Source: Zingiber officinale (Eukaryota > Streptophyta > Magnoliopsida > Zingiberales > Zingiberaceae). Taken from it: a stretch of 64,000 nt of DNA. The translations under genes were made by a program, and so were the position numbers. The notes under the pieces were generated by a model, which had not been told where the DNA came from, searched no databases, and worked only from the letters and a program-made list of their open reading frames with translations. This document shows, piece after piece, positions 35,558 through 50,500 of this stretch; positions within the stretch are counted from its first letter, which is position 1; each line of letters starts with the position of its first letter. The DNA is taken from assembly GCF_018446385.1 (NCBI RefSeq), contig NC_055996.1, positions 127,520,532-127,584,531 of the forward strand. The letters run 5' to 3'.

Positions 35558-38500
35558 ATGGGTATTCTTGAGAGGATTAAGGAGATTGAGGCTGAGATGG
35601 CCCGAACTCAGAAAAATAAGGCTACAGGTTTGCTTTCAGTGCTTGTGCTTGTGATGTTCATTCTATATAAATCAGATCATGCTAAAGAAGATGCATCAGT
35701 GTAGGCTTATGATTAAAATACATTATTTCTTTTGTATTCTCACAATCATTTTATCTATTGGATTGACACACATTATTTTATATTCTGATTTGCATTACTC
35801 ATAACCACTTTATTTGGATTCATTCAGTGCCTCTTTAGAAACGGTTGCTGATATTATGTACCTTTAGACTTTAGATGCTTCAGCCTTGTATCTGCCCTGC
35901 ATTATTTTGATTCAACCAGTGTCTTCTATTACATAAAAATCTTCTTTGATTTTATTTTTCTTTCACTGTTCTTCATTCTAATACATTAACTTAACATAGT
36001 ATACTTGGTCACTTGTTTCTTCGATTCACATATGCTTTTTTAACATGAAATTTGGTATCCTCCACTTCCCTGCATATCATGAAATTTGGTCCCCACTAGA
36101 TGTCCAATTGGCTAGAGGATGACAGACTTGCTACAATGAGAGAAGGGATCAATTCCTGGCGGGCACATGTCCTTGGGGGAAAAAAACCTCTCCTACACCC
36201 CCAGCCAACTTGGCCACTCGCTATAAGTTAATCCCGTGATTTATCTCTCTTCACATAACCTGGGGATGACCTGTAAGGGGCATCTGGGGTGAGTGTAATG
36301 ACCTTTTTTTTTTTGCTACAAGTTATGTGTTTGCATTCCTCAAGGAGTCTGCATGAATCTGGCGGTCTGTATGTTTGGATACTAAATATCACATTTTCTG
36401 ATTAGCATATGAGTGAATTGGTCAATCCTTGATCCATCTCTTTATCTAGGAAAGGATGCAATTCTTTTTGTCTGCAATGTCTCGAAATAGTCATCGTTCT
36501 TGATCTATGCTTTGTTCTTTGAGTTAATATTGTTTAATTGTGCTGTAGGAAGATGTATCTGTTTTAACCAAATATTGTACTACTGCACTATGGTTTGAAT
36601 TTATTAATTGTGTAATTAGTTATGCTTCTGTTTAATTGTGTTGTCATCTCTGTAGAATATCATCTTGGACAACTGAAGGCAAAACTAGCAAAATTAAGAA
36701 CACAACTTTTAGAGCCTCCAAAGGTTTGTATATTTTCCAAACATTACTCTGATACCCTGAGTCCCTGACTTCTTATATTTTCTCTCCATGCCCATGTTAG
36801 CTACCTGACAACACTCCTATGCCAATGCCCCATTACTCACTATTGTTATAGAATGGGATGCTGAATGCTTAGATTCATGTTCATTTGTATCTGATCCAGA
36901 TTAAAATACTGTAATTTTTTTTGATGTTGATATGTCTACACTGTAATAGGATTTCAATGTCTAAGTAATTAGCTTCGTCTAAAGTCTCTTAACAAATTTT
37001 GTATAGGCCATAATTTGTCACCCAAATGTCAATTGCACCCTGTCTGGGAAGAATCAACAAAAATTAGCTAAAACATTGTATTCTTATTATTGAAATAGGA
37101 TTACAATGTATGTATTTATACAATTCAGAATAACTAACTAATTGAAGAACTAGGAAACTTGAGTAGGTAAATATAACAGTTAAGTCGTTTGTATATGTGT
37201 CGACACTCCCCCTTAACCTGGAGCAAAACGAGTTAAGTTGTTCATGTGCAAAACGAGTAGTAGTAAGAGGCTTGGTAAAGATGTCATTAATTTTGTTCTA
37301 CGGAAGAAATGCATTGCGTGCTAATTTTCTTAGACATCACTACATCCTTAATATCCGTAATGAAGTCACTGCCCACTTTAATGTGTTTTGTGCATTGGTG
37401 GAATACTCTCTAATTTGCTTCAACATAGAATGTGCTACCATATTTTTCAAGAATCCTAAACTAGATAACATTATTTACATCATAAAAGGCATTTAAATTT
37501 AGACGCCTATGCTTTTTAAACATTTTCTCAAAGACCCTTTAGTATATTGGTAGTTCCTTAACACTACCTACTAACACTTTGAACCTCTGCATGAACCGAC
37601 TTACAAGATCAACTAGAATTGATATATCTGGTCTGGTATTATGAGATAGACGAGTCCTACTAGCTTTCAAGGAGAGAAATCTCGAAGTCACCATCTGCTG
37701 ACCATAAATTATAATCCAGTATAATTGTTGTCTTTGTAAGTTTGCATCCACACATATCAACTTCTTGGAAAAGAGTCATCACATATTTTCTTGAGATGAG
37801 GATGTTACTTGAAAGTTATAAGTAACTTCTACTCTAAGAAAGTAGCATAGTCTTTCCAAATCTTTAATGACAAACTTGGCTTCAAAATATTTTTTTTTAT
37901 CATTATCATACCTTGCACATCATTTCTTGTTATAATACTATCATCAACACATGCCAAAGTTAGGATAATAGTAGTACCCACATACAAAGATTGTTTGATT
38001 TGCTTTCATACACTTGAGGCCAATTTGAGTAAATTTCTAAAAGAAGTTTTCAAAAAAGAATTTAGGAGTTTATGTTTTTTTTGGTCAAAATTTTAGGACT
38101 TTATTTATGATCATAAATTGCTTTATTAAATCCACATAGTTTAGTCTTCCTCTAAGCATAATAACCTTGTTGCATATGAACTTGAGAGATTTGGCCATAC
38201 AAAAAGTACATTTTTTATGATTGAAATATTTGCAAACTCTTATTTATTGTGAGGTTAGGAATTATATAGACTAGGATTTGCAACATGTGAGAATGTGTCA
38301 AAGTAGTCTACATTATAAGTCTCCTTTATTTAATTTTACTATATAAAAATCAATTTAATGGTTTGGAAGATATAAATTGTGAATACTCATCAATAAGATA
38401 TAGAGTTGCCAATTTAAGTTGAGCTCGTCGGGTTAGCTCACTCTGTCAAATAATCTAAGCAGATTGAGTTGAGATTTTATCAACCCATTTTAAAGTGGGT

Positions 38501-41500
38501 CTTGGCCCGTGGTGTGCTTGGGTTACACCGCGGGTTGAGAATTTTTTTTTCTAAAATTTTAAACTAAAGTGAAAAATTCAATGGGTTTGTTCGTTTGACT
38601 TGCCTAGTCTACAATCCAAATTTAAAATTTTCAATCTTTTCTATATATATTTTTGTTTTTTTTACTTTTTGACGGACTCATGGACTGACTAGTCTAACCC
38701 ACAACCTGCCTTGGGTTAGGTTGGGTTGGAGATTTCCTAACCCGCTGAGATGGCGGGCCTCCCCGTCCCGCTCCACCTCGCCCCGCCCCGCCCCGCCCCG
38801 CCCCGCCGACGAGTTTTTAGCAGGTCTGCTCGCCTCGCCACGGGTTGGCCCGCTTGACAACACTAATAAGATATAGGGTGTAAACCTACGAGATGATGTG
38901 TAAGTTCGTACGTTCCTTGTGATGAACTCCTTGTCTATAGTTTGTTTTCAATGTGGATATTCAAGAGCTTTATGATGTGTCTTAAGAATCTTTAGTTTTT
39001 CATAGACGACAACAACATCATACACTAGTAAAAAGTTAAGCTCAAGTTTTTGAAGGTAAAAAAATTTGCAATGAGATGTGTAGTCGTAATTCATTTACCT
39101 TTCTCGAGAGCAATAGGTAAGTGAATGTCTAATGGACAAGGATTCAATCTCTGAATTTGTTGATGATGTTAATGGTGGAGGTTGCGAATGTGAAGATATC
39201 TTAATACATTGGTGATATGATTATAGTGGAGAACTGATGGATGGTTTTAGTTGAAAGATAATGCAACTGGTGGCGGAAGTGGTACAACTTCAAAAGGTAT
39301 TGAGAACAATCCAAGAAATATGGTGTGGTTTTAAAAACATGACATTAGTAGAGGCATAAGGGCAACGAACTATATATCACAGCACATGTAGACCTTTTGG
39401 TGCAAGAGTAACCAAGAAAGATATAACGAGAAGCTATTAGGTAGAATTTGTCATAGTACTAAAACACAAATAAAGTATACCTAACAAAAAAGTTCATGAT
39501 AAAGAAAAGCAACGTGATTAGGTAAAGATAAGCATTGTCAATGCATAAAATTTCAACAAAAGTGGGAAAAATATGTCTGTTTTTTTTAATACATCAAGAA
39601 CCTCAAGACAAGCTTTAAACTAGTAAATCCATGTCCATACATGTGCAATCAGTAACAAAAAATACAAAATGATGCAATCCATTGTTATCATGTACAAGAT
39701 TTAGAATCCATATGTCAAAGTGAAGTATGATAAAAAAGAGATACGTTTATAAGTACTAGATGAAAATGATGCACAATAATGTTTACTAAACTAGAATACC
39801 TCACATTGGAGCTTAGTGAGTGAGGGCGGAATACATGGTTCACGATTTTATTCCATGTTGGTCAACACGAGCAAAACATTTCATTTTATCCGCGAACACA
39901 TGAAATAGCTTGATACCATGAACTTCGAACTAACCTTCTTGTATGGGCAAAAAGTGAAGTTGCACTCTATGAGTCATTTGTGCGCCCTTAGAGACCTTGC
40001 CTTAACATTCGGAACCCTTTGCAAGTCTTCCACAAGAAAAACAAAACAAAGTTCAAACTCTACAACTCTTCCACACAACGATGCAACATGAGTGATATGA
40101 CAAGAGAGACACAATGACAAAACCCTTAGTGTGACTTTTGTGAATCTTCTGCTACCTCATCTTCCTTCGCCTCATTGTCCCAAAATGAAGCACGTTATTC
40201 CTCCTCTCCTTCTACCTTTTCCTTCTATTATGATGTTTGGCACACTTCCGACATCAACACTTAACACTTGATATGTCTTGTGATGGTAGGGGATTGAAAC
40301 CATAGCGCGGTTTTAGATTTAAACCTTGGTGGGATATTACCGGAGTCTCTAATTTTCAAAAGATGATTAGGATGACAATAGACCCAATGTAAAGTTGCCA
40401 CCATGTGACCTTGAGGTCACGAGTTTGAGTCGCAGAAATAGCCTCTATAAAATGTAAGGTAAGGTTGCGTACAGGAGACCCAATGTAGTTCGACCCTTCC
40501 CCAAACCCTGCATTGGCGGGAGCTTCATGCACTGGTCTACCCTTTATAACTAGGGTGACAATGTCACTAGCATGGGGTTATCCTTGTGATGAGAAAGAAC
40601 GCTACTGACTAGTGGAGAATTAAATTCATCCAAGTAGAATACTCCATCCTGGATTCATGACCTACATAGACACAATTGAGTAGGATAAAAAGTTACACAT
40701 AATTTTAAATTTTGTCAAAGCTTAGTGATGAGGTAGGTAAATAACCTTGGCTTTTGATCGGTATGTGAGAATGATTAAGAATAGAAATATGTGGTACAGT
40801 AGATACAATGAGGGTAGCAAATAATTCATGTTTACTTGTCATATATATAAAGATGCATCCCATGAAATCTTAAAATTTTCATGCAAGTAGAATCAAAAGT
40901 GGAAGTAGTTATAGTTTGAGGAACTAGAAGTGTTTTAGAGTAAAGTCTTTAATTGTTAGTTGATAATCACTTTTGTGGATATTTCTGAGTAAACTTGAAA
41001 AATGAAGAGGTCACGGTGGCATATGTAGTAGTTTGCATGGTGGGTGGTTGTCATAGCTTATTCTAACAACATTTTGATAGATGGTTGATGCAACCACAGT
41101 GGACACATACATGTATGGAGGATCCCACGCCCTCATCCTTATTCACGGTCGTGTCTAGTAGTATAAGCCATAGTTTCGAATGAAAGAGGTAGTGCCACAA
41201 TAAAACTCAATGGTACAATTGCATTGATAAGTAACTTTAAGTGACCTGTGTTATTAGAATCATCAGATCACACATGAGTTTCGTCAATTGAAATTCTTCA
41301 TGTTGGTGATTCAAACTTTTGGGATTTGTGGAAATATGATTAAATATGATCAGTTTGTCCTACTTGCCTCAAAGAACAACCAAGTATCCTTGTATTGAGT
41401 TGCCATCTTAAATTAAAAATATATCTAATGTATGTGGGTGATAATTTACTCACATGAGTACATTGGCCGAAGAACATCCTAATTTCTTTGGAAGTAGAGA

Positions 41501-44500
41501 GAAGCATCACTAATGAGGTACTCACGTGAGTACATTGGCTGAAGAACATCCTAATTTCTTTGGAAGTAGAGAGAAGCATCACTAATGAGGTACTACTGTT
41601 AGTTCCATAATGTTGAGAAGTCATGTAAACATAGTAAGGTCCAACTCCGCCAAGCTAAAAAGATCTAATTTTCCTCATCTAAAGGTATAATAACTTTAAA
41701 TGCTCGGACTTAAATGAAGTTAGGATGCATCCCTTAGGGCTAATGAAGCTGACAATCAAGTTGTAATGCAGATAACCTTGAATGTTGAATGTCGTGTTTA
41801 ATGAGAGGATAAAACATATAGAGATTGCTTGCTACTTCATTAAAAAGAAAGTGTTATCCAAGGGGATCATCATTTCTTTAGTTCTGATGATTAGATCTGT
41901 TGACCAAATCATTAAGAGAGTCTATAGTTGAATATATTTGTAATAAGTTGAATTTCTACAATATATTCGAGGAACTTGGGAAAGCGGGGGTTGTATGTGT
42001 TGATTGGGGGCCCATTAGTAATGTGCAAAATATAGGGGTCTGCATATAATTTTTTTTATCCCTTAATAATATCATCTATGGGTAGAAAGGGCTTTCTAGG
42101 TGTCCCAAAATAATTTCCCCTAATCTCAAGTGCCCTTTTGAGCATGAATCTGGTTGCAAAGATACATGTAGCTCAAAAGGACTTGGGAACTTGATCTTAA
42201 AGAAATAAGAATGGATCTATTTACAAGACCATATGATTAATTCATCAAATTTCCTCTCCCTTTTGTTCGTCTATTTATGATTTTTTGCAGCCATAATTGT
42301 ATTTGCAATCAGGGTTCTAGTGGAGCTGGAGAGGGCTTTGAAGTAACAAAATTTGGCCATGGTCGTGTTGCTTTGATTGGTTTCCCAAGGTTTACTATTT
42401 TTCTCTCTTTTAAGTTTCAACTTATGTCTATATTTTTATTGGTAACTGTGCCATTTGTATAGAGCTCAACAATTCATGTGATTTAATTGGAAGATTACAG
42501 CTTTCTGTCTGTTGTTAGTATGAGAGTGCTAACTGAACAAATAAAGTAGTTACTCAATGGCTCCTCCAAGTGCCTTAACTTGGTCCCTTTTGGTGAGCAT
42601 GAGAACTAAGTTTTTTTTTTCCTGTATGTATACAAGTTTTGCAAGGACTTATTCTCCATCTTGGATGAATACTATGTGAGAGAGGCAAATAAAGTTCTAT
42701 TATTTTGAGATTCTTTTCAATGAGTTATACACTACTTTCATGCTTTTTCACTTTCTAATACATCAGTGTTCTTATTGGTGCATGGGAAATCACAAACCTT
42801 ATTTGTTTAAAATATTCTATTTGCCAAGGTATGTACACTGCATCCATTTGTTGGATATTATCTTCATCTTTTGGAAATTAATTATTAATAAAAGATGAAC
42901 ATAGTTCATGTTAGTATAATTGACTTATTTGGGGCATTAAATTGGTTTAGTTGTGTGTTGTGTGTGTGTGTGTGGGGTAGCTGCATGTGGGTGTTTGATT
43001 TGGCCTCCATTTAGCCGCGTTTGGATTAGAGCAAGGGTTGAACCAAATACAAATTTGGTCCAGTCCAAGGAAGAAACTTTGTTTAATTTTTAAGTTAGCG
43101 TTTTCCATTCAGATGATGAGTAGTTGTGCCAGCTGCCTTCTTATCCTGCTTGTGCAACCTTTCCCTTGGCTGAAACCCTCTCCTTGGTGGCACCCACCCC
43201 TCTCAATCTCTCCTCTACCTCACACAAAAGCTCTTCTCTTGCAAGCCTTCTCATCCCTAATGAGCTGGCAGTTCTTTTGAAGGCAGCGAGCATAGAGGAA
43301 CAATGACAATGAAGAGATTCTCCTCGTCAAATCAAGGTGAAACTACTTTCTCTTCCCTTCTTTATCAATTTTAAAGGTCTAGGTTATACTAATGGGTTTT
43401 TCTTCTCAAAGATAGGAAGATAGGATGTTATAGGTCTCAATTCCTATGTTGTTTGTTTGGGTGACCTTTGGTCCTTTTAGGTCAGCAGTAATTGGGGAGA
43501 TTTCAGCGGTTTCCTCCAAGTGCTGACACTCAATCGTCCTTGTGGTAAGGACTTTACTGCTGCAATAAGTAATACATGGTTTAGAAATTTTGATATTAGC
43601 AATGACCTTTTCTTGTAGATTTGGGCTTTAGTATTGTTCAAGAGTTGATCTTAGGGACTAATATTGCTATTTTTGAGGCACGTCACTAAGGTGAGTGCTT
43701 CTTCTACTTGGATTCTTTTTACAATATCTTGTGCATGAATAAAATTGTGTAACTATTAATTTTAAATAATTAAATTGTAACTCTTAATGTAGTGACTTTT
43801 TTTAATCCCTTTTCAAGATATAAGACAACATAATTATTCAAACCTAAGAGTTGCAACAATTTATTCATGCACTAGGATATTGTAAAAAGAATCCGAGTAG
43901 ACACAACACCCACCTTTGTGATGTACTTCCAAAATAACGCTATTGACCCCTAAGACCAACTCTTGAACCCTTCTAAACTCCAAATCTAAAAGACAAAGTC
44001 ATTGCTACATCAAAACATGGTTTCTAATCCATAAACTAATTATTGCAGCTATAAAGTCCTTACCACAAAGATGAATTTCATCTATGCCTGGAGTAAACCC
44101 CGAAATTCTCCTCAATAGCCAATGCCCTAAAAGGATCAAAGGCACCCAAGCAAAGGTGGTTAGACCTAGAAAATCCTATCTTGAAAAGCTGTAGGTGTAC
44201 CCTAGACCTTTAAAGTCCATAAAGGAGAGAGAAAGGAGTTTCACCTTAATTTGAAGAGGAGAATCTCATCATTATCACAGTTTTTCAATGCTTGCCATCA
44301 CCAAGTTGGTCGCTAGGTCCTTAGGGATGAGAAGAGGCTCACAAGAGGAGAAAAGAAGTATTCTTATGCGAGGAAGAGATTAAGAGAAGGAAGGATGAGA
44401 TGGAGGGTCTCAGACCAATGAGAGGGCTTCGTCAAGGGAAAGATCTCATGAGCAAGATAGGGAAATGGGTCAGCACCTCAACCTCTCATCTTAATGGGAA

Positions 44501-47500
44501 ACTCCTAGTTTAACAATTAAATCATCATTTGCTCAGACTGGGTCAAATTTACATGTCGGTCAACCTTGATTTAGTCCAAACAGAAAAATGGAGCCCTATT
44601 CAAAAGAAATTCAAGCCCAAATGCACTCCACTTAGACTCCCCCATTAGTGTTCCAATTGACTCCGTATTAAACCAAAACTCAAAATACACCGCAATCAAA
44701 TTAGATTTAGTTTTAATTAATAATTAATTTCAAAATATTAATGAGAAGATTAGGTAGAAACTTAAATGTTAGTAAAGCTTAAATGTCCTTGGTAATTGCA
44801 AAACTTGAAAGTGGTGAATGGACATTAAAATCTCAATAATGCCAATACTGGCAGTTTATGTACCTGGCTGATATACACCAAACTGACAAACTGTGGAATG
44901 CCATTTCTGGACTCATTTTTGATCCAATTTACTTTGTGTTGGATTTTTATAACAAACTCTTGCTGCTGTAAATTTTCTAATGCAATTTATTGAAAGGTCA
45001 CTTTACTACGGTAAGCTATTTTGATTGCTAGTTAGTTATTCGTTTAAATTTGATAGTGAACTCGTTTTGGTCCAAATTACTTTGTGTTGGATTTTAAAAG
45101 TCCATACAACATTTCACACTTTGCACATAATCAACAAACGTTTGATTATTTTTTAATACAAATTATTTACTGGACATTTTACTATGAGTAACTTATTTTG
45201 ATTTCTAATTAGTTATGCTTTGAAATCTGGCAGTGTAGGGAAGTCTACAATTCTAACAATGTTGACTGGAACACATTCAGAAGCTGCATCCTATGAGTTC
45301 ACAACTCTCACTTGCATACCAGGAATTATTCACTACAATGATACCAAAATCCAACTTCTAGATCTTCCAGGAATCATTGAAGGGGCTTCAGAAGGCAAGG
45401 GACGTGGGAGGCAGGTCTAGCTACTCTTTCTCTTAATGTCAATTCTAATTGTCTACCATTTGCATTCATTCCTTATTTTTTTCTCCCTCCCTTTTGTTAA
45501 AACTTACAAGTAGGGCTAGCCTTTCCAATTTTTCCTGAGGAGATTTTGAAGTCTGATATGTACTCTTGGGTTTGCTGTTGACTTTGGTTTCCGTCGAAAG
45601 ACAAGAGTGATCTGTGGTTGGTGATGGTTCCAGTTATTTCAAAGTATTGTGTTATGTAATGAACTATGTATTAAAAGACAAGAAAGCTGGGTACTATATA
45701 AATCTGTTTTGTCTTTTGACTAATAGTCATATTACTTTTGTCTTTTCCCATTAGTATAAAAGTAAATTAGTTAGCTAACACATGGTGATAAGTAGTTTTA
45801 AACCTAACATCTTCCATAAGCATTGTTCTAATCTTCGTGGAAGTACTTTCCATCTTGTTATCTAGCCTTCTTACAATAAAGGCTTTTCACTTTCACCTAG
45901 CATGTGAAACTGCAAAATGATTTTCCACTGATTAATCCTGTTAGAGTGTAAGATAGTTCAAAATTTCATCAAGGATCCCCATCTCATGGCATTTGGATTT
46001 GACCATATTCTTCTAGCACAATAGAACACTATGATATTCGTTATAGAATGCCTTAGTGCCAATTATTTGCCTTTCCATAAATTAGTATCTCACTAAGAAA
46101 GAATGGAATGAAGGGGAACTTTGCACAACAGGAAAGTTGCTCCCATGTGACCTTGAGGTTACGGGCTCAAGTCGCGGGAACAACCTCTCGCAAAAATGCA
46201 AGGTAAGGCTGCCGTACAATTGACCCAATATGATTTGACCCTTTTCCGGGACCTCGCACTGACGAGAGCTTCATGCACCTGGCTGCCCTTATTAAGAAAG
46301 CATGGAATGCTCCAATTACATAATGGCAACTGTAAATCTTGCTGATTGGCATGCTATTTCTAGGATAGTAACTGAAACAAACCGTAGAATGTTTTTATGA
46401 ATCCACGAACCATCTTAAGTTTTCCTACCATATATTTACACAATTGGTTTCTATGTAAGAGAGGGAGGAGATCAACTGCCATTTTCTTGGTCTTGGTTGC
46501 TCCTTTATACTTGATTTTCTCAAGCAGTAAACTGAGATGCTATTTCTATATAGAAAAGGTAACTTTCTTCTAACTTGGTCTTCTTTGTCTCCAGGTTATT
46601 GCTGTTTCCAAGTCCTCTGACATTGTGTTGATGGTCCTTGATGCTTCAAAAGTAAGTTTATGTTTTACTTTGGGCTGTTTGTTATTTCAATGCCCTTTTG
46701 GTCTGTATAGTATCATACCAGGTCATTGCTGTTTAAATCTTGATCTTATGTTGTATGTTAAATGAATTTCTTAAAATGACTAATTTAATTAATAAATCAT
46801 AATATAATTTTTATATGGTTATTTGGTTTATTTGTATGGTATGATACTACTGCGGTAGATGAAAACATATTCGTGACACATGATGTTATGCATTATTTCA
46901 GATACAATTTGTGTTGTTTTTATATGGAACACATAAGAGCCTCCATATACATTTACATACATAATGGTGACTCAATGGTGTACCTATTGCATATGCTTTA
47001 AAGACCACCTTGAGATGTTGGGCAGTTTCTGAGACCAGGATAATCTACCTGTCCAATTTACAGTTCACTTATATTTATGCATATCTTTGAAGGTTGTGGA
47101 AATTTTTGAACAATAGTAGTCAAATGCAATTTTCAGATAGTGATTTTCTACAATTTTTTTGTGCATATTTGTGATATACATAAACGAGTTTACTTCATTA
47201 GTTTCTTAGATCTTGATCATAACTGGGAATCCATGAAACAAATGTTTAGTAGTTGTGCATTCTGTTTTTGATAATTTCAGAGTGAGGGACATAGGCAAAT
47301 ATTAACAAAAGAACTGGAAGCTGTTGGCCTAAGATTAAACAAGAGGCCACCTCAGGTACTATTGTTTTTGCTTGGCATTTTCCCCAATAATTTATTCTTC
47401 CAACATTTTGACGTACATTTGGGAATTTACGATTGCAAGCTTGTGTATTGCTTCAGATGCCAGCTGCATTTTCATTATCAACTATTACTGCCATACATGT

Positions 47501-50500
47501 TAACATAAATTGGTTTTCAATCAGTCATTTGGGGTTTGATTCTCCTTTTTTTTTTTCAACTGTCAGTGCCATCATGTTCATTCATTTGAACAGTAGCAAA
47601 CCATGCTATAAAATTTTAGATAACATCATGGTTTTTGGTTGCTAGTTCGACTTGAAATTAAACTGTTTTAGAATGGTTCATTTGTGAAATTCCCGGGAAA
47701 CATGCCATGTTTTCTATTAAAATGACATGCCATGACTTCTGTTAATTGCATGCATCATGCTGTTAGCCAAAGTAAAATAAGATTGCCTCATGATTTCTTG
47801 GCTGAGATAAGCCCTTTTTTGTTTCTCCAGGAGTGTAGATATCTCTGTTTTTGTTCTTGATTTTTCAATTTTAATTGTCAATTCACTTTATAATGGAACA
47901 CTTGAGAATCCTCATTTCAAGAAAAATTTGAAATCTGATGTGACTTTCTTTCTTTTAAAGATATATTTCAAAAAGAAAAAGACTGGTGGCATTTCCTTCA
48001 ATAGTACATGTGCTTTAACTCATGTTGATGAGAAGCTTTGCTATCAAATTCTGCACGAGTACAAAATACACAATGCAGAGGTATTCCCCTTAATATAATC
48101 TTATTCTTTGAGCAAGTGATTTCTCATAATTCTTTTTTCCTTATATTTTATATGAAAGTTTATGGAATATTGTATGCTGTATCTTGTTACCCTTTAGACT
48201 CAGATTTCTGAAGTTGTGCTCCATTTTCTCTTCTATCTGCATTCTTGAAATCATGTTGTTTTTCACTGAGGATATGTTTCTATCTTGCTATTTTAGTAGT
48301 TAACAAAAATAAAGGTTACACATGGCGTAGCAATGTAAATCTGGTGTTCCAGTGAACACTAGTGAATAACTTCATAATAATTTATCTTCAATTCACTCAA
48401 CTTCCATAATTTTATCCGCATAATTTTTACTTTACAGAATATCTACTGTATTTTATTTAAAACTTTTCCAGTATACTGAATTTCAAAGCATGCTTTGCCT
48501 ACAAGCTAAAATCATACAAAAAACTACTGCTTTGGTTCTCCTATTTGCTTCTAATTGGAGCAGAAAATCAAACCAAACTCCAACTCTATATCGAATCTTT
48601 CAAACTGAACTGAAGTTACTTTTATTTTTTGGTCTGGATTCTGGAAACTGGACCCCAGATTGGTATTTCCATTTGAACAGGAGAGCCTTGACCTCAGATC
48701 AAGATAAAAGTTGGGATAAAACCCAATTTCCTTCCAAGTTCATCAATATACCTGCAGATTGTTTTCTTTTATGTAGTTCCACATCCTTTTGACATCATCA
48801 GCCCTTGAAAATGCATCTTCACCAGTGCCAAAAATTTTCTGAGATAATTGGAACCCCATGTGTATTACCCGCATGTGTAGCGTCCCAAACATGATAAGAT
48901 CAAATGAAACAAGAAATAAAATTGGATTTTTATTCTTAGTTTAGCCCCATAAAATTTATCATTTACTCTATTGCATCATTAAACATCGCATTTAACTTTC
49001 CTCCTTTTGCAAACAATATCTTTACTATCTCATATCATAACATATTTTAGTCATGCACATGCAAGAACACCCACCTAAAAAAGGAGTTATATTGTTATGG
49101 GCTCACCTTAAAAAACTCTAAACTCCTCAAACTAGTGATCGAACTAGTGGATCTACATGGATACATCATAAGAAACACATATCATGCACCAAAACATGAA
49201 ATCAACAATTAATAAAAGAAGTGACTAATACTCTAATTCTAACCTTCTATATGAATCACTTCAACTTACAGCTGGGTTACTCTCACACTCTAAAAAAAAA
49301 AAAAAGGTAGCCCGATGCATGAAGCTCCCGCTATGCGGGGTTCCGAGGAATGATCTATTGTACGTAGCCTTATCCTACTTTTTACAAGAGGTTGTTTTCA
49401 GGATTCGAACCCGTGACCTTTTGGTCATAAAGCAACAACTTTACCGTTGCGCCAAGGCTCCCCTTCGGGTTACTCTCACACTAGTACAATTTAATTGCTC
49501 ATGTGACAGAAAAAAAATACTTGAATCATGCCAACGAGATAGCAACATTCACATGACTCATTAAAAGGGTTTGATTCACCCTTTGTAACAAACGGACTAT
49601 AAAAGAGGCAAATACGCTGCTGCCCTAAAATAACAAATCAACCATAAAGATAGGATTTGAATACCCACAAAGACAAGCAGAAAAAACATTCATCAGCATG
49701 CCGTCAAATTGAGATAAGAGGCATGAACGTTTCCCCAATAGACATATCTCTCCAATCTACTCAGAACAAACCAAAGACAACTATTGCTGGCTGAGAACGC
49801 CTGCTGCCCAGGTTAAGTAGTAAGTTTATGACTATGAAGTCAGAATCCAAACATGAAATTGGAAAGGGAAAAAGCTCACTGGTCTAAGTGCAATCAAGGA
49901 GGGTTTTCCGGCTACCTCCTTTGATGGTGACAAAATGAGCTCGGTTTGGCTCGATACCCACAACCTAGCTCCATAGAAGTCGCCAACAGCGAAGAATCAC
50001 ACAGGGAGAAGACTCAAGGGAAGGCTCTACTGAATAGAAAAGGGCATTGAGGGAAATCTCAACATCGGAAGGATTCAGCAGCGAGAAATCTTAGTGAGGG
50101 GACTGCTATGGTTTGGGTTTGCAGGGGTTGGGAGCTTGCCTTCGGGCAGCAGAGTACCTTTGTTTAGGGTTGAGGAGACAACATGGTGGCTGAGATGTCA
50201 CGATGTGAGTGGGGAATCTGCTGGAAACTTTGCAGGAAGTCAAGCTCACAACTTCCTTGAGAAGCCAGAGGCAGATTGGTCATGATCTTGTGCCCATATC
50301 TATTGGTTGAATGCTTGTAAGATTAAGTTCATGAAGTAGAGGCTTAATTGGAATTGTCTTGCAAGTTGGGTGCTGTCGCTCTATATTCTACTTCTGCACT
50401 AGCTCAAGCTGCAACTCTTTGTTTTCTTGTTTTTCATGTTACTAGAAAATATTTCCATGTCGTTTGACCCCAGCATCAGAGAATGTCTCCATATTTAGAT

